The notes under the pieces were generated by a model. It saw nothing but the letters and a program-made list of their open reading frames with translations, made no database searches and had not been told where the DNA came from. This document shows, piece by piece, positions 18,129 to 26,794 of a stretch of 64,000 nucleotides of DNA. The first letter of the stretch is position 1; each line of letters begins with the position of its first letter. Position numbers and translations under genes: made by a program. The DNA comes from Streptomyces sp. TS71-3 (GTDB taxonomy: Bacteria; Actinomycetota; Actinomycetes; Streptomycetales; Streptomycetaceae), in assembly GCF_018327685.1 (NCBI RefSeq), contig NZ_BNEL01000003.1, positions 3,348,001 to 3,412,000 on the forward strand, in the 5' to 3' direction.

Positions 18129-18953
18129 CTAGGCGAGGACGGTGACGGGGTCGCCGACCCGAAGGGTGCCCGCGGTCTCCGGCACCAGGTGCCGCCCGAA
18201 GACGAGCTGGTCGCCGAACCTGCGGTACCTGCCCAGGGTGTGCAGCGGCTCCTTGCCGCGCCGTGCGGTGTCCTGGTCGGTGGTGCACACCACGCAACGC
18301 CCGCACGCTTTGGGGGCCCTGAAGGAGACTTCGCCGATCGCGACGCGCTCCCAGTCGTCCTCGTCCCACGCGGGCAGGCCCTCGACGACGGCGCTGGGCC
18401 GGAACCGGCTCATGGGCAGCGGCCCTTCGGCGGCGTGCGCGCCTTGTGCGACAAGGGTGTTGAGGGCGTCCAGCGAGGACAGCGAGGTGAGCAGCAGGGG
18501 GTAGCCGTCGGCGAGCGTGACGGTCTCTCCGGGACGCGCGTACCGCGGGTCGATGGCCCGGGCCGTCGCCGGCCGGTCCAGATGGACGAGGCGCACGTCC
18601 GCATCGAGGTAGGCGCTGAACCAGGCGTGCGCCGCCGCTTCGGCGAGCACGAGCTCGACGTCGTCCCGGAAGAGTCTGGCCACGAGGGTGTCCCCGGACG
18701 CGGGCACCCCGACGGCCAGCTCCTTCCGGCCCGGGCCCGACAGCCGCAGCCCCCCGCCGGGCAGCAGTTGCGCGGTGACGAGCGCCAGACCGGGATGCGA
18801 GCGCTGGGTGACCACCCGGGCGGTGCCGTCGACGAGCATCCAGCGGCGGTCACCGGCAAGACCCCAGGGCTCCACGGCCGCGTCCCGGGGAGCGTGTCCC
18901 CGGACGGCCTTGAGCGGATACACATGCAGCGACGCGAGCGCGGGTTCCGGCAT
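18129..18953 (-). CDS. MOSC domain-containing protein (MOSC N-terminal beta-barrel plus MOSC)
   Basis: 274-residue protein of the YcbX/mARC-like class. An N-terminal MOSC beta-barrel (residues 1-115, with YPLKAVRGH and GLAGDRRWML) precedes the C-terminal MOSC domain (about 130-270) with FRPSAVVEG, CGRCVVCTTDQDT and GDPVTVLA. MOSC proteins bind the molybdenum cofactor through a conserved Cys, here in the CGRC segment, and typically reduce N-hydroxylated compounds with a ferredoxin or flavin partner. ATG 18953 is preceded by CAGGAT then six bases, a possible leaderless promoter. Confidence 0.87.
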   Translation of the reverse strand: MPEPALASLHVYPLKAVRGHAPRDAAVEPWGLAGDRRWMLVDGTARVVTQRSHPGLALVTAQLLPGGGLRLSGPGRKELAVGVPASGDTLVARLFRDDVELVLAEAAAHAWFSAYLDADVRLVHLDRPATARAIDPRYARPGETVTLADGYPLLLTSLSSLDALNTLVAQGAHAAEGPLPMSRFRPSAVVEGLPAWDEDDWERVAIGEVSFRAPKACGRCVVCTTDQDTARRGKEPLHTLGRYRRFGDQLVFGRHLVPETAGTLRVGDPVTVLA

Positions 18954-19009
18954 GGCTGCATCCTGCCAGCCGGTCCCGTGGGCCGTGGCCGGGCCGCGCT
19001 CGCGGCCGC

Positions 19010-19513
19010 TCAGTAACCGCGGTACTGACGGTTGTACGGGTCCTCGTAGCCGTTCGGGGCCGGTGCCTGGCGCGGGGCCGCCGGTCGCGGAGCCGCGGGA
19101 CGCGGCGCGGCCGGGCGCACGGGCGCCGCGGGACGCATGGCCTCGTAGCCCGTGCCCGCCGGGGCGGGCCGCTGCGGCTGGGGGTACCCGTAGCCGCGGG
19201 GCGGCGCGGGCTGCTGCGGCGCTCCGTACGGCGAGGGCTGCTGGTGCATGGGCATCTGCTGCGGGGCCTGCTGGTAGCCGCCGCCGTACTGGGCAGGCGC
19301 GGGAGCGTGCGACGACGGCCCCGAGGGCAGGGCCGGGAGCGCCGGCGGGAGTGCGGGGAGGTAACTGCTGGGCGCCTCGTAGGCGGCGGGAACGCGGATC
19401 GGAGCGATCTGCGGGGTGCCCCGCTCTGCGACGAGGGAGTCGTAGATCGGAGTGTCCGGGAACGGCGGCGCGGAGTAGTAACCGCCGCCATAAGTGGAGC
19501 GGGGGGAGGTCAT
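19010..19513 (-). CDS. low-complexity Pro/Gln/Gly-rich protein, DUF6643-type
   Basis: 167 residues. The first 45 residues are conserved in streptomycetes as far as I recognise (YGGGYYSAPPFPDTP, SLVAERGTPQIAPI); the rest is Pro/Ala/Gln/Tyr-rich with three RPAAP repeats and ends PYNRQYRGY. No membrane segment or signal peptide is seen. The function is unknown; the composition suggests an intrinsically disordered cytoplasmic protein. TAACTT lies seven bases before ATG 19513, so translation is probably leaderless. Confidence 0.7.
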   Translation of the reverse strand: MTSPRSTYGGGYYSAPPFPDTPIYDSLVAERGTPQIAPIRVPAAYEAPSSYLPALPPALPALPSGPSSHAPAPAQYGGGYQQAPQQMPMHQQPSPYGAPQQPAPPRGYGYPQPQRPAPAGTGYEAMRPAAPVRPAAPRPAAPRPAAPRQAPAPNGYEDPYNRQYRGY

Positions 19514-19938
19514 GCTTCATAAGTTAAGCCCACCATGTGCTGGTTGGGGAGACCGATAAGAGGGTTGTTTTCTGGGTTGGGCACAGTCGCGGATCCCCAA
19601 TGCGAGCGAACGTGGGAAAAACGGTCGCGCGGTGGGGTAGGGATCGCGTAAAGACCAAGCTCGTGAAGGGTTACTGGTCGGTCGGACGAGCGTCACACGA
19701 GGGGCTCCTGGGGCCTGTGGTGCGAGCCTGTGGCGGCGTCGGAAAAGCGGGCTCCGAGCGGGAGACGAAATGAACGGAACCGGCGGTCGCGGCGGTCCGC
19801 GGGGTGAGCGGACATGCCAATTCCAACCGCGAACAACCTTGTTTTAGGGCACGCGCGGAGACCGGAGCCGGGCCGGGAAGTGAACGGATGCACCCCGGGG
19901 AGGTGGCGAAAACCGGCCACTGAGGCCCTGGCCCCGCG
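19514..19938. other. intergenic region, lower GC, no gene supported
   Basis: About 425 bases. The stretch 19515-19700 has noticeably more A/T than its surroundings. A 78-codon frame (19537-19773) lacks Streptomyces codon bias and a ribosome binding site. It must contain the DUF6643 gene promoter; a small RNA is possible but I see no recognisable structure. Confidence 0.4.
19521..19526 (-). promoter_or_regulatory. -10 element for a leaderless transcript of the DUF6643-type gene
   Basis: TAACTT on the minus strand ends seven bases before ATG 19513, and no ribosome binding site is present. This supports the chosen start. Confidence 0.45.
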
Positions 19939-21129
19939 TCAGTGCTGCTCAGGAGCCGTCTCGGCGGCCGCCGCGTCCGGCCGCGCGTACGTGCGGCCCT
20001 TCCAGGCCGCACCCCGGCCCCGGTAGTGCTGCACGGCGGAGTCCACCGTCATCAGCAAATACAGCAAGGCAGTGAACGGCAACAACGGGGCGAGCCACAG
20101 GGGTTGGCGGTAGTAGCGCAGCATCGGCACGTACGTGCCCGCCATCACGAGCCAGGCGAGGCCGCCGGCGACCGCGGTGCCGGCGCTCGCCGTGGCGATC
20201 CCGGCGACCAGCCCCGCGGGCGGCACGAGGTACACCAGCGCGAGGCCGGCCACGGTGCCGGCGAGCAGGAGCGGGTTGTGCCGCAACTGTGCATAGGCGC
20301 TGCGCGAGACCATGCGCCACAGATCGTGCAGCCGCGGATAGGGCCGCACGCTGTCGACCCGGTCGGCGAGCCCCAGCCAGATGTGCCCGCCGGTGTGCTT
20401 GACCGCCTTCGCCAGGGAGACGTCGTCGATCACGGCCTGCCGGAAGGAGTCCGGCACCCGGGCGCGGTCGGCGGCCTCGGTACGCAGCAGCACGCAGCCG
20501 CCGGCCGCCGCCGCCGTCCGCGAGCCCCGCTCGCCGATCCACCGGAACGGGTAGAGCTGCGCGAAGAAGTACACGAACGCCGGCACCACCAGCCGTTCCC
20601 AGACGCTCGCCACCCGCAGCCGCGCCATCTGGGACACCAGGTCGAAGTCGCCCGTCTCGGCCGCGGCCACCAACTCCCGCAGGCTGCCCGGTTCATGGGC
20701 GATGTCGGCGTCGGTGAGCAGCAGGTACCGCGGCGCACGCGCGCGTGCCAGGCCGATGCCGTGCCGTACCGCCCACAGTTTGCCCGTCCAGCCCGCGGGC
20801 GGCTCGCCCGGAGAGGAGACGGTGAGCGGGAGCCCACCGTGGCGTTCGGCGAGGGCCCGGGCCAACTCGCCCGTGCCGTCCGAGCTGCCGTCGTCGACGA
20901 GGAACACCTCGGCCGGGCCCGGGTAGTCCTGCGCCAGCAGCGACGGCAGGCTCCGCGGCAGCACCTCCGCCTCGTCCCGGGCCGGCACCACCACGCAGAC
21001 CTGGGGCCACTCGCGCGGTACCCGCCGCGCCGGCAGGCGCACATCGGTGCGCCAGAAGAAGCCCTGGCCCAGCAGCAGCCAGAGCCATCCGGCGAGTGAG
21101 GCGAGTGCGATTCCCGTCAAGGCGTCCAC
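19939..21129 (-). CDS. hpnB: family 2 glycosyltransferase, HpnB-like
   Basis: About 396 residues. An N-terminal membrane anchor (residues 3-25) precedes a GT-A catalytic domain with LVDDGSSDGT, the metal-binding LLTDADIAH and an acidic IDDVSL segment, and three or four C-terminal membrane helices (GTVAGLALVYLVPPAGLVAG, WLVMAGTYVPML, LPFTALLYLLM). The arrangement matches the hopene-associated glycosyltransferase HpnB. No squalene/hopene genes are in the window, so hopanoid involvement is inference. GTG 21129 starts just before the first helix but lacks a good ribosome binding site; the frame is open to 21264. Confidence 0.75.
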   Translation of the reverse strand: MDALTGIALASLAGWLWLLLGQGFFWRTDVRLPARRVPREWPQVCVVVPARDEAEVLPRSLPSLLAQDYPGPAEVFLVDDGSSDGTGELARALAERHGGLPLTVSSPGEPPAGWTGKLWAVRHGIGLARARAPRYLLLTDADIAHEPGSLRELVAAAETGDFDLVSQMARLRVASVWERLVVPAFVYFFAQLYPFRWIGERGSRTAAAAGGCVLLRTEAADRARVPDSFRQAVIDDVSLAKAVKHTGGHIWLGLADRVDSVRPYPRLHDLWRMVSRSAYAQLRHNPLLLAGTVAGLALVYLVPPAGLVAGIATASAGTAVAGGLAWLVMAGTYVPMLRYYRQPLWLAPLLPFTALLYLLMTVDSAVQHYRGRGAAWKGRTYARPDAAAAETAPEQH

Positions 21130-21490
21130 TCGCCGCAGTCTGCACCACGGCCCAGGCCCGGCCCACTCCGCCCCGCCGAAGCCCCGCACGGCTCGGGGAC
21201 GCACGGTTCGCCGTCGCCGCAGCTCGGGTGCCGTCCATGCGCAGTCCCGGGTGAAGCCGCTCACGCCGTCCGTGGGGGCCGCCCGAGCGGCCCGTCGAGA
21301 GGTACGCCGCTCACCGTGGCCCCACGAGGCCGCTCAAGCGGTCCCGCGCCCGCTCGGCGATGCCAGGCACCATCACGCCGTCCGCCGCACCACAACGCCG
21401 TTCACGCGGCCCGTCAAGAAGGGGCGCTGTCCCAGGGGCCCGTCCGGGCTCGCCCAGGTCCCGGCGGAGGGCATCGTCTAAAGTGGCGGG
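21130..21490. other. divergent intergenic region with degenerate GCCGCTCA-type repeats
   Basis: About 360 bases without a supported gene. Several short dyads occur, including GGCCGC-CCGA-GCGGCC near 21285 and GCCGCT-CA-AGCGG near 21332, and related words ACGCCG(C/T)TCAC recur. The promoter of the racemase-type gene is at its right end. Confidence 0.4.
21479..21484 (+). promoter_or_regulatory. -10 element (leaderless) of the racemase-type gene
   Basis: TAAAGT ends six bases before GTG 21491, the spacing expected for a leaderless transcript. Confidence 0.5.
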
Positions 21491-22285
21491 GTGAAGATCG
21501 CACTCGTCGACTCCGGACTCGGACTGCTCCCCGCCGCTGCCGCGGTGCGGCGGTTGCGCCCCGAAGCCGACCTCGTGCTCTCCTGCGACCCGGACGGCAT
21601 GCCCTGGGGGCCGCGCGCCCCGCACGACGTCTCCGCGCACGCCGTGGCCGCCGCGGAGGCGGCCGCCGCGCTCCAGCCCGACGTGCTGATCGTCGCCTGC
21701 AACACCGCCTCCGTGCACGCCCTGCCGGCGCTGCGCGCCCGTCTCGAGCCCGCGCTGCCGGTGGTCGGCACGGTCCCGGCGATCAAGCCGGCCGCCGCGG
21801 GCGGTGGCCCGATCACGATCTGGGCCACGCCCGCCACCACGGGCAGCGCCTACCAGCGCCGCCTGATCGCCGACTTCGCCGCCGGCGCCGACGTCACCGA
21901 GGTGCCCTGCCCCGGCCTCGCCGAGGCGGTCCAGCACGCCGACGAGTCCGCCGTCAGCGCGGCCGTCGCCGCCGCGGCCGAACGCACGCCTACCGACGTC
22001 CGCGCCGTCGTGCTGGGGTGTACGCACTACGAACTGGTCGCGGAGCGCATCCGCGGCGCCCTCCAGCGGGCCGGCCTGCCGCCCCTCGTGATGCACGGCT
22101 CGGCCGGCGCTGTCGCCGCCCAGGCGCTGCGCAGGATCGGCGTCCAGCCCACCGGACCGGACACCGCGGCGGGCGAGATCGGCGGTCTCACGGTGCTGTT
22201 GAGCGGCCGCGAGGCGCCGTTGCCCGCCGAGGCGCTCGCCTACCCCGAGGGCCGGCATCTCACCGCCGCCAGCCCCGTGCGGTGA
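21491..22285 (+). CDS. aspartate/glutamate racemase family protein (MurI-like)
   Basis: 264 residues with both catalytic cysteines of cofactor-independent amino-acid racemases: Cys70 in VACNTAS and Cys177 in LGCTHYE. Asp7 is in the VDSGLG strand. Glutamate racemase supplies D-glutamate for peptidoglycan. The sequence lacks part of the usual MurI pattern (e.g. the YGxKS-type segment after DSGxGG), so it may be a divergent paralogue rather than the essential enzyme. GTG 21491 follows TAAAGT at a leaderless distance. Confidence 0.8.
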   Translation: MKIALVDSGLGLLPAAAAVRRLRPEADLVLSCDPDGMPWGPRAPHDVSAHAVAAAEAAAALQPDVLIVACNTASVHALPALRARLEPALPVVGTVPAIKPAAAGGGPITIWATPATTGSAYQRRLIADFAAGADVTEVPCPGLAEAVQHADESAVSAAVAAAAERTPTDVRAVVLGCTHYELVAERIRGALQRAGLPPLVMHGSAGAVAAQALRRIGVQPTGPDTAAGEIGGLTVLLSGREAPLPAEALAYPEGRHLTAASPVR

Positions 22286-22340
22286 GCTGTACCGTCCGTG
22301 ACCTGAGTGCCGATGCCCTGCCAGGGGTGCCGAACCTGGG

Positions 22341-22346
22341 TACTCT
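22341..22346 (+). promoter_or_regulatory. -10 element (leaderless) of the PH-like membrane protein gene
   Basis: TACTCT lies six bases before ATG 22353; no ribosome binding site is present. Confidence 0.45.
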
Positions 22347-22352
22347 CATGTC

Positions 22353-22898
22353 ATGAGGCACCACCTCCGCGGTGCGCGTGGCTCCGGCGACGCTCTGCCC
22401 GCGATCTGGACCGGACGAGCGACCAACCGCGCACAGTGGCTGCTCGCGGCCGGTGGTGCCGCCTGTCTCGCCCTCGGCATCGAGCTCGCCGTCGACCCCG
22501 GCTGGGCCTCCGGACTGCCCGCCCTGATCGTGGCCGTCGTCGGCTGCATCGCCGCGGGGCTGCTCATGCTGTACGGCACGCTCGCCTTCGTCCATGTCGC
22601 GGTGAAGGTCGACAAGGACTACCTGGAGGTGCGCTGCGGGCACATCGGCCTGCCGCGGCGCCGCATCCTCCTCTCCCATGTCGTCGACGCCTCCTTCACC
22701 CCCCGGGTCACGCCCCGGCAGTGGGGCGGATGGGGCTACCGGTGGCGGCCCGGCAAGGGCACCGCGGTGGTCGTCCGGCGCGGCGAGGGCATGGTGCTGA
22801 TCCTGGGCGACGGCCACCGGTTCACGGTCACCGTGGACAACGCCGAGGCGGCGGTGCGATTCATCCGCGCCCGCCTGCGGCCCGGCACCCCGGCCTGA
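22353..22898 (+). CDS. membrane protein with PH-like C-terminal domain, function unknown
   Basis: 181 residues. Two membrane helices (about residues 28-48 and 53-76) are followed by a soluble beta-rich domain: VKVDKDYLEVRCG, RILLSHVVDASF, GTAVVVRRGEGMVLIL, HRFTVTVDNAEAAVRFI. This reads like a bacterial PH-type barrel ending in a helix, a common layout of small actinobacterial membrane proteins. No function is known. TACTCT followed by six bases precedes ATG 22353, supporting that start and a leaderless mRNA. Confidence 0.7.
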   Translation: MRHHLRGARGSGDALPAIWTGRATNRAQWLLAAGGAACLALGIELAVDPGWASGLPALIVAVVGCIAAGLLMLYGTLAFVHVAVKVDKDYLEVRCGHIGLPRRRILLSHVVDASFTPRVTPRQWGGWGYRWRPGKGTAVVVRRGEGMVLILGDGHRFTVTVDNAEAAVRFIRARLRPGTPA

Positions 22899-23006
22899 CG
22901 CCTGCCTGCGGGCCCCGGTTACCCGGCACCGCACCCCGTTCCCGCCAGGACCCTCACCCGTGTGGCCGACCCGCCCAGCCGGATACGCGTAGACGCGGTA
23001 CACCTC

Positions 23007-24083
23007 TCAGACGGGGTACACGCCCAGTTCGCCCTCTTCGCCCTCCATGGGCCGGGCCGTGGCGACGCCCGCGAGCAGGCCGGCTCCGGCCGTGACCGAG
23101 GTGAAGCTGAGGGCGTTGCCCGCCAGGGCGAGGCCGGCCAGGACCGTCAACGCGGAGGCCGCGGTGAGGACCACGGGGGTGGGCCCGGGAGAGCGCCACA
23201 GCGTGCGCAGCGCCCAGCACGGGCCCGCCGCCAGCAGCGCCACCCCCACGAGACCCTGCTCGGCCGCCTGCTGCAACAGCGCCGAGTGCGGCCTGCCGTC
23301 CGCCGGCACGGCCGCCGCGACGGTGGGGCTCAGATCGGCGAACCGTCCGGGCCCGGCGCCCAGCAGCGGATGGTCGAGGGCGAGCGCGGCAGCGTCCCGC
23401 CACAGCTGAAGGCGGTGCGCGCCGAGCGCGTCGCCCGCGCGTGCCTGCCAGCCCGGCGGCAGGTCGCCCGCCGCGAGGGTCCACACTGCTGCGGCCGCCA
23501 CCACCGCGACGCCTGTGAGCGCCGCAAGCCCCGGCGACCTGCGCACCCGGCCCGCGGTCGCCGAGCACGCCAGGACCAGGAGGGCACCCGTGGCGCCGGC
23601 GGGTGAGCCGAGCAGTGCCGCGGCGACGGCGAGCACGGCGGCCAGCAGCCACAGCAGGACCCGTGTCACGGTGCGCTCGGCGGCGACGGCCGCGCAGCAC
23701 GCCCCGCCCGCGCACAGCGTCCAGACGGCGGCCGAGGCTGCCGCCGTGCCGAACCAGGGCGGGCCGTCCGGCGCGAGTGCGGTGCCCGGCGCCGCCACCA
23801 TCAGGGCGCCCGCCACCAGGGCCCCGGCCGCCGGTGCGGCCACGGGCAGCAGCGCCCCGGCTATCCGGCCTCCCGCGTACCCGGCCGCCACCGCCAGCAC
23901 GGCCAGCAGCGTGCCCTCCGGCCTGCCACCGGTGGCCGCCGCCGTGACCAGGGACCACACCGCGCAGCCGCCGAGCGCGACCATGCCCGCGGCGTCCGCC
24001 CCGGCGCGCGGATCGTCCGCCTCCACCCGCGCGGGCACGTCCGGGTGCCCCGGGGCACCCGCCCACCGCTCCGTAAACCCCAC
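23007..24083 (-). CDS. O-antigen ligase-like polytopic membrane protein
   Basis: 358 residues with about ten hydrophobic helices of extreme Ala/Val/Leu composition. A long extracytoplasmic loop contains RLQLWRDAAALALDHPLLGAGPG-type sequence and PHSALLQQAAEQGLVG, the signature of the Wzy_C/O-antigen ligase superfamily, where conserved Arg and His residues handle undecaprenyl-linked glycans. It may polymerise or ligate a cell-surface glycan. GTG 24083 is the only good start; GGGGGA lies very close upstream. The gene is isolated and convergent with the PH-like gene. Confidence 0.75.
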   Translation of the reverse strand: MGFTERWAGAPGHPDVPARVEADDPRAGADAAGMVALGGCAVWSLVTAAATGGRPEGTLLAVLAVAAGYAGGRIAGALLPVAAPAAGALVAGALMVAAPGTALAPDGPPWFGTAAASAAVWTLCAGGACCAAVAAERTVTRVLLWLLAAVLAVAAALLGSPAGATGALLVLACSATAGRVRRSPGLAALTGVAVVAAAAVWTLAAGDLPPGWQARAGDALGAHRLQLWRDAAALALDHPLLGAGPGRFADLSPTVAAAVPADGRPHSALLQQAAEQGLVGVALLAAGPCWALRTLWRSPGPTPVVLTAASALTVLAGLALAGNALSFTSVTAGAGLLAGVATARPMEGEEGELGVYPV

Positions 24084-24337
24084 CCGTCCCCCAACCCTGT
24101 CATGCCCACCCGCCGCCCCCGGCGTATGACGGGTCCCGATCGGCGCCGCCGTGACGGCTGCATATCAGGGACTTCCGGACACGGTAATGGTTGGTGCATC
24201 AGTTTGTGGACAAGCAGGGAAGAAACGATGCAGAAATGACGGAGAAGGGGCGTCTGGGATCCGCCCGGCGGCGCTGGTCGCGCAGGCCGGGGGCCATGCG
24301 CCGGGGGCCGGGCCGCGGGCACGCCGGTGACGCGCCG

Positions 24338-24343
24338 TACACT
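24338..24343 (+). promoter_or_regulatory. -10 element (leaderless) of lnt
   Basis: TACACT ends six bases before GTG 24350. It decides this start over upstream in-frame codons. Confidence 0.5.
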
Positions 24344-24349
24344 CCCCGG

Positions 24350-26008
24350 GTGACCGCCACCGCGACCTCCGTGACAGACGCGGAGCATCCTCCCGAGGAC
24401 CCGGCGCCGACCTCCCGGCGCGCGCGCCTGGTCAACGGCCTGATCCGGGCGACCGCCGCAGTGCTGGCGGGAGTGCTGCTGTACGTCAGCTTCCCGCCGC
24501 GGGGCCTGTGGTGGCTGGCGCTGCCGGCCTTCGCCGTGTTCGGGTGGTGCCTGCACGGTCGCAGCTGGAAGGCCGGGGCCGGGCTCGGCTACCTCTTCGG
24601 GCTCGGATTCCTGCTGCCGCTGCTGGTGTGGACGGGCGTGGAGGTCGGCCCCGTGCCCTGGCTGGCGCTGGTCGCCGCCGAGGCGTGCTTCGTGGCGCTG
24701 GTGGGCGCGGGCGTGGCGGTGGTCTCTCGGCTGCCGGTGTGGCCCCTGTGGGCCGCGGCCCTGTGGATCGCGGGGGAGGCGGCACGCGCGCGCGTGCCGT
24801 TCGGCGGCTTCCCCTGGGGAAAGATCGCCTTCGGGCAGGCCGACGGGGCGTTCCTGCCGCTCGCAGCCGTCGGCGGCACCCCGGTGCTCGGCTTCGCGGT
24901 GGTGCTGTGCGGCTTCGGCCTGTACGAGGCCGTCCACCAGGTGATCCTCGCCCGCCGCACCCGGGCGCTGCACCGCGCCGCCGCCGTGGCCGCCCTGCTC
25001 AGCGTCGCCGTCCCCTTCGCGGCGGCCTTCGCCGCCCTTCCGCTGGTCAGCGACGCGGCCGAGAACGGCACGAAGACCGTCGCCGTGATCCAGGGGAACG
25101 TGCCCCGCGCCGGACTCGACTTCAACGCCCAGCGGCGCGCCGTCCTCGACTACCACGTGCGGGAGACCGAACGCCTCGCCGCGCAGATCGACGCCGGCAA
25201 GGTCGCCCGCCCCGACCTGGTGCTCTGGCCGGAGAACTCCTCCGACGTCGACCCCTTCTCCGACCCGGAGGCCCGCGCCGAGATCCAGACCGCGGTCCGG
25301 GCGATCGGGGCGCCCGTCTCGGTGGGTGGCGTCGTCCAGAAGAGCGACGGCAGGCTCTTCAACGAGCAGATCCTCTGGGACCCCGCCAAGGGCCCCACGG
25401 ACACCTATGACAAGCGTCAGATCCAGCCGTTCGGGGAGTACATCCCCCTGCGGTCCTTCGTGAGCGTGTTCAGCAGTGACGTCGGAATGGTCCGGCAGGA
25501 CTTCAGCCGCGGCACCAAGCCCGGTGTGTTCACCATGGCGGGTGCCAAGGTGGGCCTCGCCACCTGCTACGAGGCGGCGTTCGACTGGGCCGTGCGGGAC
25601 ACCGTGCAGGACGGCGCCCAGATGATCTCCGTGCCGAGCAACAACGCCACGTTCGACCGCAGCGAGATGACCTACCAGCAGCTCGCGATGAGCCGGATCC
25701 GGGCGGTGGAGCACAGCCGGACCGTCACCGTCCCGGTGACCAGCGGCGTCAGCGCCGTGATCAGGCCGGACGGGAGGATCGTCGCCAGGACGTCGATGTT
25801 CACCGCCGACGCCCTGGTGGAGAAGGTGCCGCTGCGCTCCTCCCTGACCCCCGCCACCCGCCTCGGCACCCTTCCGGAGTGCCTGCTCGTGCTCGTGGCG
25901 GCCGGCGGCCTCGGCTGGGCCGTGACGGCCGCGGCCCGGTCCCGGCGCGCGGCGCCGCGCCCGGCGGGCGAGCCGGCCCGGGACGTCGCCGGCGACGCGG
26001 GTCAGTGA
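24350..26008 (+). CDS. lnt: apolipoprotein N-acyltransferase
   Basis: 552 residues. Lnt adds the third acyl chain to the N-terminal cysteine of lipoproteins in the membrane. About seven N-terminal helices (residues 30-230) carry the conserved ARARVPFGGFPWGKIAFGQ region. The C-terminal nitrilase-like domain has the Glu-Lys-Cys triad: Glu295 in WPENSS, Lys355 in YDKRQIQPFGEYIP and Cys406 in ATCYEAAF. GTG 24350 follows TACACT at leaderless spacing; a longer frame from 24191 is rejected. Streptomycetes often carry two Lnt paralogues, so redundancy is possible. Confidence 0.95.
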   Translation: MTATATSVTDAEHPPEDPAPTSRRARLVNGLIRATAAVLAGVLLYVSFPPRGLWWLALPAFAVFGWCLHGRSWKAGAGLGYLFGLGFLLPLLVWTGVEVGPVPWLALVAAEACFVALVGAGVAVVSRLPVWPLWAAALWIAGEAARARVPFGGFPWGKIAFGQADGAFLPLAAVGGTPVLGFAVVLCGFGLYEAVHQVILARRTRALHRAAAVAALLSVAVPFAAAFAALPLVSDAAENGTKTVAVIQGNVPRAGLDFNAQRRAVLDYHVRETERLAAQIDAGKVARPDLVLWPENSSDVDPFSDPEARAEIQTAVRAIGAPVSVGGVVQKSDGRLFNEQILWDPAKGPTDTYDKRQIQPFGEYIPLRSFVSVFSSDVGMVRQDFSRGTKPGVFTMAGAKVGLATCYEAAFDWAVRDTVQDGAQMISVPSNNATFDRSEMTYQQLAMSRIRAVEHSRTVTVPVTSGVSAVIRPDGRIVARTSMFTADALVEKVPLRSSLTPATRLGTLPECLLVLVAAGGLGWAVTAAARSRRAAPRPAGEPARDVAGDAGQ

Positions 26009-26248
26009 GCCGGGCGCCCGCGACCCGCGCGGGTGGGCCGGGTGGGTGAAGCAGGCTGTGAGAACCGGCACACGGGTCGGGGGCCGCGGCCAGCGGGACC
26101 GGGACCCCCGCCCCCGTGATCGGGCCCGGGTGAGGGCGACGGCTGGGCGAGAAGTGCGGGACTGTGGCGCGATCCGGGACGCCGCCGCGGGACCGTGCCG
26201 CCGCCCGGGCCGCCGGGCCGCCTCGCGGAGGCCGGCGAGCGCGCCCGT

Positions 26249-26254
26249 TAGGGT
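26249..26254 (+). promoter_or_regulatory. -10 element (leaderless) of the Nudix gene
   Basis: TAGGGT ends six bases before ATG 26261. Confidence 0.5.
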
Positions 26255-26260
26255 CGGGCC

Positions 26261-26740
26261 ATGGCTACTCCTGACTTCATCCGGACCCTGCGGGCCACCG
26301 CCGGCCACCAGCTGCTCTGGCTCCCCGGCGTCACCGCGATCGTCTTCGACGACGACGGAAGGGTGCTCCTAGGGCGGCGCAGCGACAACCGGAAGTGGTC
26401 GGTCATCGGCGGCATCCCCGACCCCGGCGAGCAGCCCGCGGCCTGCGCGGTGCGCGAGGTGTACGAGGAGACGGCGGTGCACTGCGTCCCCGAGCGCATC
26501 GCCTTGGTGCAGGCCCTCAAACCGGTCACCTACCTCAACGGCGACCACTGCCAGTTCATGGACATCACGTTCCGCTGCCGCGCCGTGGGCGGGCAGGCCA
26601 GGGTCAACGACGACGAGTCCGTGGAGGTGGGCTGGTTCCCGGTCGACGCCCTGCCGGAACTGCACGAGACCGGGCTGTTCCGGATCAAGCAGGCGATGGC
26701 CGAGGCCCCCACATGGTTCGAGCCCACTGGTTCCGCATGA
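26261..26740 (+). CDS. Nudix hydrolase
   Basis: 159 residues. The Nudix box runs from GGIPDPGE through REVYEET, with the metal-binding Glu residues in place; the glycine near its end is alanine. Nudix enzymes hydrolyse nucleoside diphosphates linked to another moiety. Segments around the box (ITAIVFDDDGRVLLGRR-like strand, QFMDITFRCRA, EVGWFPVDALPEL) are typical of the broad ADP-ribose/NTP pyrophosphatase group; the substrate cannot be told. ATG 26261 is supported by TAGGGT six bases upstream. Confidence 0.9.
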   Translation: MATPDFIRTLRATAGHQLLWLPGVTAIVFDDDGRVLLGRRSDNRKWSVIGGIPDPGEQPAACAVREVYEETAVHCVPERIALVQALKPVTYLNGDHCQFMDITFRCRAVGGQARVNDDESVEVGWFPVDALPELHETGLFRIKQAMAEAPTWFEPTGSA

Positions 26741-26782
26741 AGTATGGGGGACACCCATATGGGTGAAGGCCGGCCGTCTGAC

Positions 26783-26788
26783 TAAGGT
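26783..26788 (+). promoter_or_regulatory. -10 element (leaderless) of the SDR gene
   Basis: TAAGGT ends six bases before ATG 26795. Confidence 0.5.
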
Positions 26789-26794
26789 CGGACC

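Noticed and set aside
19537..19773. 78-codon frame in the lower-GC intergenic region
   Set aside because: No codon bias, no ribosome binding site, no recognisable domain.
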